Positions 56,408 through 64,000 of a stretch of 64,000 nucleotides of DNA are shown here, in pieces. Source of the DNA: JAXMHQ01 sp046346665 (GTDB lineage Bacteria > Verrucomicrobiota > Verrucomicrobiia > Limisphaerales > JAXMHQ01); NCBI GenBank assembly GCA_046346665.1, contig JAXMHQ010000019.1:1-64000 (forward strand), written 5' to 3'. The notes beneath the pieces were generated by a model. That model worked only from the letters and a program-made list of their open reading frames with translations, was not told the origin of the DNA and searched no databases. Position 1 is the stretch's first letter, and each line of letters opens with the position of its first letter. Both the position numbers and the translations under genes were made by a program.

Positions 56408-57211
56408 TCACTTCAGCCGCACCCGGAATTCGCTGGCCTCGGCAATCCGCTTCAGGCCGCCCTTGTAGAATTCATCACGGTAAGCCTCGGTCTCCAACAG
56501 GTGCTGGTGCACTTCCTTGCGCTCGCGCTGCAGGATATATTTCAGTTCGTCGAGATCGGCCGACCAGCGGAACCCGTTGAAAAATTCCGCCCCGTGAAAC
56601 TGCGTCTTGTAAAGCGCGTTGGTCGAATAGCACGTGCCGAGGTAAATCTGGGCGAACCCGCGTTCCGCGAACCAGCCCACCGCCGAGGTCATCATGAACA
56701 TCCCCAGGTTGCGCGCGTAATAATTCAAATCGTAAAACGCGTAATAATAATACGCCAATTCCTTCGCCTCGATGTAAAGCGTCGCCACCCCGACCTCGCT
56801 CCCGGTCGCCTCATCGGTGAACACCAGCAGGTGCGACACGATGGGCGACTCGAACAACAGGTCCAGCCGCTCGTAACTCATGATATCCCGGCCGAACTTG
56901 ATGTCGGCATACGTCTTGAAAAACCGGCGCCGCTCCGGCGTGTAATCGAACTGCGCCCGCGGCACCAGTTTCACCCCGATCCCGCCGCCTTTTCGAAGAA
57001 TCCGGCGGTTCTCCGACGACGCCTTGAACCGCCCCAGCGCCACCCGCACCTGGCGGCACAGGTAAAACCGGTCCAGGTCCCTCGACGACGGAAGAAAACC
57101 CGCGTTGAAAATCGCCGCCGGCGTCTCCCCCGGCTCCGGTATCGCCCACACCGCGTACGGAAACTGGTAATGGTCGTAATCGGATTTCTGTTCTGAAAAC
57201 AACAACTTCAT
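56408..57211 (-). CDS. Arginyl-tRNA-protein transferase-like protein (ATE C-terminal/GNAT fold)
   Basis: The segment FYLCRQVRVALGRFKASSENRRILRKG resembles the CRxxxxVPVxxFxxSxxQRRxxRR stretch of bacterial Bpt/ATE proteins (the last line is a consensus, not this sequence). Later parts, ERLDLLFESPIVSHLLVF, YYYAFYDLNYYARNLGMFMM and IYLGTCYSTNALYKTQF, fit the C-terminal ATE domain. The 267-residue protein lacks the usual N-terminal Cys-containing segment with CPYLPG. It might transfer an amino acid to protein N-termini (N-degron pathway) or have another GNAT activity. Moderate certainty on function. Confidence 0.65.
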   Translation of the reverse strand: MKLLFSEQKSDYDHYQFPYAVWAIPEPGETPAAIFNAGFLPSSRDLDRFYLCRQVRVALGRFKASSENRRILRKGGGIGVKLVPRAQFDYTPERRRFFKTYADIKFGRDIMSYERLDLLFESPIVSHLLVFTDEATGSEVGVATLYIEAKELAYYYYAFYDLNYYARNLGMFMMTSAVGWFAERGFAQIYLGTCYSTNALYKTQFHGAEFFNGFRWSADLDELKYILQRERKEVHQHLLETEAYRDEFYKGGLKRIAEASEFRVRLK

Positions 57212-57268
57212 CGCGGCCCGATTTAACAGCGGAACCCGGCTCAAGGGAAGGCAGAAGGCAGATGTGAC

Positions 57269-57341
57269 GGTCGAGCGTCCAGGGTCGGGAGTCCAGGGCC
57301 TCGCCTTCCCGCGATTTGCCCTCGACTCTCGACGCTCGACC
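57269..57341. repeat. Imperfect inverted repeat (GGTCGAGCGTC type)
   Basis: GGTCGAGCGTC at 57269 recurs inverted, ending at 57341, with further loosely matching words (GGGTCGGGAGTC against GAGAGTCGAGGG) between. It lies in the divergent gap between the arginyltransferase-like gene and the exported protein. It recalls the octamer hairpins but is GC-rich. Confidence 0.5.
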
Positions 57342-57365
57342 CTCGACAGTGGCTTGAGCGTGTTT

Positions 57366-60300
57366 ATGACATCTCCCATTTCCCGCATTCTGCTTGGTGT
57401 TGCCGCGATCATCGGAGGTTGTAGTGCCTCCGGTTTCGACGCGTCTACCCTGGCGCCCGTCGGCCTGGGCCTCGGCAGCAATCCCTATTGGAACCGTCCC
57501 GCCTTCGCCAATGCCCTGTGGGCCGGGGAAGGCTGGCTGGAATTCACCAACGGCCAGTGGGGTTCCCCGGTTTATTTCGAGAACAATCCCCAGTTCGACA
57601 CCAACGGTTTTCCGCGCTACCTCCATCCCGGCGCCAAACTTCGCGCGGTCCTGTTCGCCCTGAACGCAAACCCTTACCCGCGCCCGTCCACCTGGCCCGA
57701 CCGCACCGCGCTCGCATGCGGCAAGGTCGTCGTCACCTGGAAAGGTGATGCCGACATCCGCGCCGGCGGCGGGACTTACCTCGCCGCGGAATCCTCCGGC
57801 GGCGACACCGGCTGCCTGGTCAACGGCCGCCGGGTCTACCGCTTCTCCGGCTCTTCCCGGTTCAACGGGATCACCGTCGAAGACATCCACACCAACAACC
57901 CCGTCACCGACATTAAAGTGTGGCTGCCGGACCCGGCCGACCCGGACAATCGGGCGCTTGAAAACCAGCTATTCCACCCCGCCTTCCTCGCGCGGCTCGG
58001 GGATGCGCCGTGGGCTTTTCTCCGATGCATGGATTGGAACGACAGCAACGCGAGTCCGCAGCGCGACTGGGCGGATCGCCGCCTGCCGTCGCATGCGTTT
58101 CAGGACGGCGTCCTCAACCGGCGTTCGCCCGCCACCGGTTTTTCCGGCGATCGGGGCACCGGCATCGCCTTCGAATACATGGTCGCCGCCGCCAATGCCT
58201 CCGGACACGATCTCTGGATCACCGTGCCGCACCTCGCCTCGGACGATTTCATCACCAAGCTTGCCCAGTTGATCCGCTACGGCAGCGACGGTGTGAATCC
58301 CTACACCAACACGGTGTCGAATCCCGTGTATGCTCCGCTGAATTCAAACCGGCGCGTGTTCGTGGAATATTCCAACGAAATCTGGTCCAACGGCGACGCG
58401 TTTTGCCAGGGCAACTGGGCCCAGGCCCAGGCCGACACCCTCGGCATCACCAAACCCCAATTCAACGCCCGCCGCTTCTGCCAGGCTTGGCGGCTCTTTC
58501 AAATCGTCTTCGCCGGCGACACCTCCCGCGTCGTCCGCGCCGCGGCCGTCTTCACGGGCTTCCAGGGTTACACCGACCCGTTCCTCTCGGAAATCGCGGC
58601 CTACGGCCCGACACTCAGCCCGCCCCAAACCGCCGATGTCATCGCCCCGACGACCTACTTCGGCAACGGCATCCAGGACTGGGCCTATGCAAAGGCCCGG
58701 CAGCAGGCCGCCACTTCCGATCCCTGGTTCCTAACAACAAACACGTTCACCGACGGCGCCGCCCCCAAACCCGTGTCCGTGCCCGCGGCCGATCCCTACT
58801 GGACCGGGACGAATGTGTCCCGGCATCTCGCCGAAACCTTCGCCGAATGGAAGCGGCGCCTGCTGTCCGGCGCCACCCAGACCGGCGGCGGTCCCGATGC
58901 CACCGGCGTCGGCGGCGGTTTCGATGCCTGGCTTCGGACCTCGATCAGCAATGCTTTCGGAGGCATCAAGCCCATCGTCGCTTATGAAGGCGGGCCCTCC
59001 CTCTACACCGATTACCTCGACGGCGGCGACGTGCGCGACGACGCCATCACCACCTTCCTCGAATTGTTGAACCGCCAGCCGCAGATGGCCGAGGTCTACC
59101 GAATTCACTTGAACCTGGCGCTCGCCAAGGGCCTGCGCACCCATAGCGCCTTCGTCGACGTCAGCAGCTGGGGCAAATACGGCCAATGGGGCCACCTCGA
59201 ATACGCCGGCCAGGATCCCAACGCGGCGGTGAAATGGCGGTTCATCCGGGATTGGCCCGCTGAAATCAACGGCCTGCGCTCCATCGACGATCCCGCCGGT
59301 TCCGTTCCCCGGTTCGTCACCTCCGCGAAATTGCCTATCGCAGTCTTCCGCCAGCCGTATTCCCAGGACATCCTCGTCACGAACGGCGACGGCGTCCTCA
59401 AAGTCGATCTCATCGATTGCCTGCTGTCGGACGGTCTCGCCGTCACGCACCCGGACGGCAACCCCGCGCGGTTGCGCATCAGCGGAACGCCTTTGGCCGC
59501 GGGCGACAGTTTTGTTTACGTGCGCGCCGTGGACGCCGACGGCGACCCGGCGTGGCGAACTTTTTATTTCAATACCGCCGGCGGACCCGGAACGATTCTC
59601 GAATGCAACCTGGAAGGTTCCAACCCGGCGTTGAATCTCCCCTGGAAACCGGTTTACGTGCTCCAATCCGGCGCCGTGTTCTCGGGTTGGACCGCGGGCG
59701 CCGGCATCGCCGCGGCCTCCGGCAACGACGCGTTGACCTGGTCGCAAAACATGCCGGCTGAGGAGGCATCTTCCACGCTCGCCGCAGCGCTCGCCGCCAG
59801 GAGCACGTGGTCGTTCACCCTGGCGCCGCCGCCTGGAAAACCACTGGATTTGCGCAACGCCGAAGTCCGCTTCACCCTGCGCCGCATCGATTATCATGCC
59901 CCGCGCGATTACGCCGTGTTCACCAGCATCGGCGGCATCACCAACGGCGCGCAGGTGTTTGACACCGGCCGGTTCACGGACGACACCGACCGCGAATTCG
60001 CCTTCCAGCTCCCAGGCGCAGGCGCGTATTCCAACATCACTTCCGCCGTCACTTTCCAGGTGGCGGGTTACGCCGGCCAGTATGCCGGTCACAAAACCAG
60101 CTTGCGCGGTTTCAAGCTGACCGTGGACACGGCCGCGCTCGCGCCGTTTGCCCGCTGGAAAGCCGGGTTCGGCATCGCCGACGACGCGGCGGCGTCTTCG
60201 GACGACGACCACGACGGCCTGCCGCTTCTTCTGGAATATGCGCTGAGCCTGGATCCGACGAAACCGGATGCCGCCGGACTCCCCGCGGGCGCTGTCGAGA

Positions 60301-60530
60301 ACGGGTTTCTCACCTTGAGTTACAACCAGTCCAGGGCTGCCACGGACATCGTGTGCCTCGCCGAAGTCGCCGGCTCGCCCGCCGGCTCCTGGAGTTCAGC
60401 TGCGGCGGACGTGGACCAGGCCTGGAGTGTTGCCGAAGAGGGAGGCACCGAAACCATCGTGGCGCGCGACCGAACTCCTGTCTCCGCCGCCATCCGGCGG
60501 TTCATGCGCCTGAAAGTCAGCGGGCCTTGA
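57366..60530 (+). CDS. Large exported putative glycoside hydrolase/cellulose-binding-like protein
   Basis: This 1054-residue protein begins with a hydrophobic signal and a possible lipobox (VAAIIGGCSAS). The middle (about 200-620) contains VFVEYSNEIWSNGDAFCQGN, where the NE pair resembles the acid/base of clan GH-A hydrolases, and IVAYEGGPSLYTDY with a second candidate Glu. Beta-rich domains follow, then an Asp-rich segment ASSDDDHDGLPLLLEYALSL, a calcium-binding-type repeat common near the ends of verrucomicrobial surface proteins. The likely role is polysaccharide binding or cleavage outside the cell; enzyme activity is inferred. The 3' end overlaps the convergent gene by 135 bases. Confidence 0.7.
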   Translation: MTSPISRILLGVAAIIGGCSASGFDASTLAPVGLGLGSNPYWNRPAFANALWAGEGWLEFTNGQWGSPVYFENNPQFDTNGFPRYLHPGAKLRAVLFALNANPYPRPSTWPDRTALACGKVVVTWKGDADIRAGGGTYLAAESSGGDTGCLVNGRRVYRFSGSSRFNGITVEDIHTNNPVTDIKVWLPDPADPDNRALENQLFHPAFLARLGDAPWAFLRCMDWNDSNASPQRDWADRRLPSHAFQDGVLNRRSPATGFSGDRGTGIAFEYMVAAANASGHDLWITVPHLASDDFITKLAQLIRYGSDGVNPYTNTVSNPVYAPLNSNRRVFVEYSNEIWSNGDAFCQGNWAQAQADTLGITKPQFNARRFCQAWRLFQIVFAGDTSRVVRAAAVFTGFQGYTDPFLSEIAAYGPTLSPPQTADVIAPTTYFGNGIQDWAYAKARQQAATSDPWFLTTNTFTDGAAPKPVSVPAADPYWTGTNVSRHLAETFAEWKRRLLSGATQTGGGPDATGVGGGFDAWLRTSISNAFGGIKPIVAYEGGPSLYTDYLDGGDVRDDAITTFLELLNRQPQMAEVYRIHLNLALAKGLRTHSAFVDVSSWGKYGQWGHLEYAGQDPNAAVKWRFIRDWPAEINGLRSIDDPAGSVPRFVTSAKLPIAVFRQPYSQDILVTNGDGVLKVDLIDCLLSDGLAVTHPDGNPARLRISGTPLAAGDSFVYVRAVDADGDPAWRTFYFNTAGGPGTILECNLEGSNPALNLPWKPVYVLQSGAVFSGWTAGAGIAAASGNDALTWSQNMPAEEASSTLAAALAARSTWSFTLAPPPGKPLDLRNAEVRFTLRRIDYHAPRDYAVFTSIGGITNGAQVFDTGRFTDDTDREFAFQLPGAGAYSNITSAVTFQVAGYAGQYAGHKTSLRGFKLTVDTAALAPFARWKAGFGIADDAAASSDDDHDGLPLLLEYALSLDPTKPDAAGLPAGAVENGFLTLSYNQSRAATDIVCLAEVAGSPAGSWSSAAADVDQAWSVAEEGGTETIVARDRTPVSAAIRRFMRLKVSGP

Positions 60531-62192
60531 CCTGCGAAATGCGACTGGTGCCCGCTTCCTGCGATAGATCAGGAACGTCTGGTCGTATTCCAGGTAAGGC
60601 CGGCCGGGCAGCCAGCGGATTGACCGGATTCGCTCCGAGGCGTCAAAGGTTTCCACCAACTCGTAATCGCGCTGCAAGCTGGCGGGATCGATGAATTTCC
60701 GGGAACGGATTTCCGCCGGGCGCAGCACCAGCCAGTCGGGCTTGAGTTCCAGGGCGACTTCGCTTTGGCGCGCCGGGCCGAGCCGCTTCAGCGTCTCCAC
60801 CATCACGCGCGAACTGAGCCCCGGATAATCCAGCGTGCGCAACCCGGAGTAATAACCGATATACCCCAGCGGCTCGAGCATGACCGTGTCGGCCGGCGTG
60901 CGCGCATGCTCGCGCAGCCACAGGCCGATCGGCCGGCGCAGTCCATCCTCGATCAACGCCTGCTGCAATTGCATCTGCCGGGCGACGCACAGGGTCAGCA
61001 CCGCCTGTCCCGCCACCAGCGCAGCGGCAGCGATCCGCACATACCGCAACGCGGGCCCGACGGCGGCCAGCTCGTCCAGGATCAGTCCGATGGTCAGGCA
61101 GCCCAGCATCGCCACCGGCGGCAGGTACCAGGGATAATACGATTTCAAAAGGACGGTGAGGTAGGCGTTCCCCAGCAGGAACGCGAACGAAATCATCCGT
61201 GTTTGCGGCCGCAGCCGGGGAACAAGCCACGCAAACGCCGCCGGCAACCCCAGCGCGCGCGTGATCCATAGAACCGGCGCCGCCCACCCGCCGTGCACCG
61301 CGTACGCCGGCAGGAAAACATACTGCAAACTCGTCCCGGCCGACCCAAGGAGGTTCACCGGGAACCACAGCATTCCAATCAGCAGGTCGGCCGGGTGTTG
61401 CGGCGGCGTGGTGACACCCTTCGCCACGATGGTATGCGGCACGGGGGAACCGTAATAGTTCCACGCCCAGAGAAACCACGGCAGATAAAGCGCGGTGCAA
61501 ATCAGCCCCGCGATCACCACCGGCCGGCCCCATTTTTTTAACCGCGCGCTTTTGCCCTTCGACGCCGGGAACAACAGCGCCGCCATCGCCAGGATCCCGA
61601 TGTAAATGCACCCGTCCGGCCGCGTCCACATCAGTCCACCCCAGCCACACCCCAGCCGCCACGCCCGGCTCGGCCCGTCCACCAGCCATCCGTGAAGCGT
61701 CAGCGCCAGGAAAAACAGCAGGAACCCCGTCTCCATCCCGTTGATGCTGAAATCCACGCTCTTGGCATCGAGCGCCACGAGCGCCACCGCCGTCCAGCGG
61801 GCGAACGGCCGCACCTGGAGGAATACCAGCACGCGGTAGAGCAGGGCGGCGGCCGCCCCCAGCGCGGCGACGCTCAGGACGCGGAACAGCCAGAGCGCGA
61901 GAAGGTCGGATGAATTCCCGGTCAGCCGGCTCAGGGCGGCGGGGATCAAAACGCCTAACGGAGAAGTAAACGTATGCAACCGTTCGCCCGGCGTGAACAC
62001 CAGGCCCTGGCCCGTCGCCAGGTTGCGGCTCGCCCGGAACGTGATCCAGTAATCCTCCCACGCATGGCCCGTGTACGCCGCGAACCCGAGCCCTGCCAGC
62101 ATCACGCCCAGCAGAATCCAGCCTTCAGGCCGGGTCCAAACCCGGCCCGCCGGACCGGCTGTGGCTGGAATGCTCAAGCGTCGGGAGGGCAA
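60396..62192 (-). CDS. GT-C type membrane glycosyltransferase (arabinofuranosyltransferase-like)
   Basis: The 598-residue protein has about 10-11 membrane spans. The first periplasmic loop reads GHAWEDYWITFRASRNLATGQGLVFTPGERLHTFTSPLG, where the ED pair is the expected GT-C catalytic site and the pattern is shared with AftB-like enzymes. A soluble C-terminal part includes EPLGYIGYYSGLRTLDYPGL. It would transfer a sugar from a polyprenyl-phosphate donor. The last 45 residues are Arg-rich and encoded antisense to the end of the upstream exported-protein gene. Confidence 0.8.
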   Translation of the reverse strand: MPSRRLSIPATAGPAGRVWTRPEGWILLGVMLAGLGFAAYTGHAWEDYWITFRASRNLATGQGLVFTPGERLHTFTSPLGVLIPAALSRLTGNSSDLLALWLFRVLSVAALGAAAALLYRVLVFLQVRPFARWTAVALVALDAKSVDFSINGMETGFLLFFLALTLHGWLVDGPSRAWRLGCGWGGLMWTRPDGCIYIGILAMAALLFPASKGKSARLKKWGRPVVIAGLICTALYLPWFLWAWNYYGSPVPHTIVAKGVTTPPQHPADLLIGMLWFPVNLLGSAGTSLQYVFLPAYAVHGGWAAPVLWITRALGLPAAFAWLVPRLRPQTRMISFAFLLGNAYLTVLLKSYYPWYLPPVAMLGCLTIGLILDELAAVGPALRYVRIAAAALVAGQAVLTLCVARQMQLQQALIEDGLRRPIGLWLREHARTPADTVMLEPLGYIGYYSGLRTLDYPGLSSRVMVETLKRLGPARQSEVALELKPDWLVLRPAEIRSRKFIDPASLQRDYELVETFDASERIRSIRWLPGRPYLEYDQTFLIYRRKRAPVAFRRSRPADFQAHEPPDGGGDRSSVARHDGFGASLFGNTPGLVHVRRS

Positions 62193-62199
62193 AACCGCT

Positions 62200-62969
62200 T
62201 CACGGCTTGCTCAACGGGCGGATCTTGATGTTCCGGAACGACACCGCGCTGCCGTGTTCCTGCAGCAAAGGTGCCCCTCCGTCCATTGCGGAAAGCCGGG
62301 GATGTTCCGGAATTTGCTGTGCTCGAGCATCGCGAAATTCCGGCGAGGTACGGTCGTATTCCAGCACCTTTTCGCCGTTCAACCAGTGCTCGCCGTGGTT
62401 ACCCCGGATCACGATGCGCGCCGTGTTCCATTCGCCGATCGGCTTGGGATGCTTCGATGCCGCGGCCGGCAGCAGGTCGTACAGCGAAGCCACCGTCCGG
62501 TTCCCGTTCCGGCCCAGCTTCGCGTCCGGATGCCGCGCGTCGTCCAGCACCTGGTATTCATACCGATGGCCGAACCCGTCGCCGCCTTCGCTCGTGCCGG
62601 TCACCGGGTCGAGATTCGGATGAACGAAATACTTGATCCCGCTGTTGCAGCCCGGGTTTCCCGGAAATCCACGACCAGCTCGAAATTCGAAAAGGTGTCC
62701 GCCGTGATGATGTCGCCGCCCGCCGCGGATTCGCCGTTGCCGCTCGACACGACGCTCAGCACGCCGTCCTGGATTTTCCAACTGTTGGTCGGAAACGAAT
62801 CCAGCCGCGCCCCGCGCCAGCCTTCCGTCGTTTTTCCGTCCCACAACAGCCGCCAGCCTTCCCGCCGTTCCGCATCCGACAGGGTGTTTGCCGGGGCCGG
62901 ATCCGCCGCAAAGAGAACCCGGGCCGGCAACAGGCAGGCCGCGAGGAGAAACCATGAAATAGTGCGCAT
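62200..62969 (-). pseudogene. DUF1080 (3-keto-disaccharide hydrolase) protein with a frameshift
   Basis: From ATG 62969 the frame encodes a signal peptide (MRTISWFLLAACLLPARVLF) and the DUF1080 start (EGWRLLWDGKTTEGWRGARL ... TFSNFELVVDFRE). Near 62657 the reading must shift frame to continue with NSGIKYFVHPNLDPVTG ... RYEYQVLDDARHPDAK ... GEHWLNGEKVLEYDR ... FRNIKIRPLSKP. One missing base in the GGGAAACCCGGG stretch explains the break. Joined, the parts form a complete domain of about 256 residues. It could be a true pseudogene or a sequencing error. Family members are secreted sugar-active proteins. Confidence 0.85.
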
Positions 62970-62994
62970 GGAAAAATCATTCAATCTTTTCCCG

Positions 62995-63125
62995 CCCGCG
63001 CAAGATAAATTGACCGTAACGCAGGCCGCCGGCCTGCCGTGTCGCCGACCGCTGGTCGGCGCTTTCCATGAAGGCGCAGGCTGGGCAGCCTGCGCTACGG
63101 CAGGCCGGCCTGCGCTACCAGACAA
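62995..63125. repeat. Cluster of palindromic GC repeats
   Basis: Several short palindromes are packed here: GCAGGCCGCCGGCCTGC, GCCGACCGCTGGTCGGC and two GCAGGC/GCCTGCGCTAC units. They lie between divergent genes and resemble mobile REP-type sequences. No promoter could be picked out. Confidence 0.55.
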
Positions 63126-63173
63126 ACTCCCGCTTTCATGTTCCCGCGGCCGCATGATACGAATTGCCGCCTT

Positions 63174-64000
63174 ATGAAAAAACATCTGGGAGCGGCGGGC
63201 CTGGCGGTGGGAATGACGATCCTCGCCCCTGCGGCGAATGCGCAAGCCCCGGCGGTGCTCGCCCCGGGCGCCACGCTGCAGAAACTGGCGGATGGATTTG
63301 CCTTCACCGAGGGCCCCACGGCCGATGTGCAGGGAAACGTCTACTTCACCGACCAGCCGAACAACCGGATTCTCAAATGGAGCGTGGACGGCAAGCTCAC
63401 CACCTTTCTCCAGCCGGCCGGGCGCGCCAACGGCATGTATTTCGACGCGCGCGGCGATCTGCTCGCCTGCGCCGATGAAAAGACCGCGCTCTGGTCCATC
63501 CGCCCCGACGGCTCCAACACGGTGCTCGTCGCCGAATACAACGGCAAACCGCTGAACGGCCCAAACGACGTCTGGGAGCGGCCCCAGGGCGGATTCTACC
63601 TGACCGACCCGTTCTATAAAAGGCCCTGGTGGAATTACGACAAGCGCCCCCAGGACGGCGAGCATGTATACTTCCTGTCCGCCGACCGCAAGACCTTCCA
63701 GCGCGTCACCACGGACCTCGTCCAGCCCAACGGCATCACGGGCACGCCGGACGGAAAAACGCTCTACGTGGCCGACATTGGCGCCGACAAAACCTATGCC
63801 TACAACATCGAGCCCGACGGATCGCTCTCCCACAAGCGGCTCTTCTGCGCAAAAGGTTCGGACGGCATGACGATCGATTCCGCCGGCAACCTCTATCTCA
63901 CCGGCCACGGCGTGACCGTGTTCAATCGCGACGGAAAACAGGTCGCCCAAATTGACGTGCCGGAAAACTGGACTGCCAACGTGTCTTTCGGCGGCAAGGA
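63174..64000 (+). CDS. SMP-30/gluconolactonase family protein (3' truncated by window)
   Basis: The frame runs off the window end. A signal peptide (LGAAGLAVGMTILAPAANAQ) precedes a six-bladed propeller of the SMP-30/Gluconolaconase family: FAFTEGPTADVQGNVYFTDQ (metal-binding Glu), NGPNDVWERPQGGFYLTDPF (Asn/Asp), LVQPNGITGTPDGKTLYVAD and GSDGMTIDSAGNLYLTGHG. It would hydrolyse sugar lactones in the periplasm. It is divergent from the frameshifted DUF1080 gene; both families act on sugars, so they may have been a functional pair. Confidence 0.92.
   Translation, partial: MKKHLGAAGLAVGMTILAPAANAQAPAVLAPGATLQKLADGFAFTEGPTADVQGNVYFTDQPNNRILKWSVDGKLTTFLQPAGRANGMYFDARGDLLACADEKTALWSIRPDGSNTVLVAEYNGKPLNGPNDVWERPQGGFYLTDPFYKRPWWNYDKRPQDGEHVYFLSADRKTFQRVTTDLVQPNGITGTPDGKTLYVADIGADKTYAYNIEPDGSLSHKRLFCAKGSDGMTIDSAGNLYLTGHGVTVFNRDGKQVAQIDVPENWTANVSFGGK

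Overview
The window looks like a chromosomal stretch of a GC-rich, Gram-negative, free-living member of the Verrucomicrobiota (Pedosphaera/Limisphaerales-like). This rests on gene content: a PilM-secretin locus with the same architecture as Akkermansia Amuc_1098-1101, an exosortase with an EpsI-like partner inside an exopolysaccharide cluster, large exported repeat proteins, a DUF1080 protein, and many dispersed palindromic repeats between genes. No rRNA, tRNA, CRISPR array or phage was seen.

Layout. 1-3.5 kb: end of a HisKA_2 sensor kinase, a receiver-PAS-kinase protein and two overlapping single-domain response regulators. 3.9-8.6 kb: PEP carboxylase, two small exported proteins and a HAD phosphatase. 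8.7-12.1 kb (minus): FmdB-type zinc ribbon protein, a membrane protein with a zinc ribbon, a DUF2167 protein and YchF. 12.3-14.7 kb: exported protein with an exact 345-bp internal period. 14.9-16.9 kb (minus): rplU-rpmA with a clear promoter and terminator, then obg carrying an unusual insertion. 17.0-18.9 kb: an operon-like set resembling CnrYXH (anti-sigma, periplasmic metal sensor, ECF sigma) followed by a Cys-rich metal-binding protein.

18.9-32.7 kb is an exopolysaccharide locus: glycosyltransferases (GT2, a GT9-GT4 fusion, WecG family), a GT-C membrane protein, an O-antigen ligase-like protein, DUF362, exosortase plus EpsI-like protein, a polyprenyl glycosylphosphotransferase and UDP-glucuronate decarboxylase. 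33.3-39.7 kb is the PilM/N, PilO-like, PilP-like and secretin set, followed at 40-47 kb by three large exported proteins of unknown function. 47-64 kb is mostly housekeeping: coaE, glgB, an exonuclease III family gene, a GNAT protein, purB, two rhomboids, a methyltransferase, an arginyltransferase-like protein, a large exported putative glycosidase-like protein, a GT-C protein, a frameshifted DUF1080 gene and the start of an SMP-30 family gene.

Two large-scale signals stand out. The plus strand is mostly G-rich up to about 23 kb and C-rich after about 30 kb whatever the gene direction, as expected across a replication terminus. Several families of palindromic repeats sit between genes: octamer-built hairpins, a 175-bp repeat present twice, GGGACGGC-type stem-loops and a 334-bp MITE-like element.
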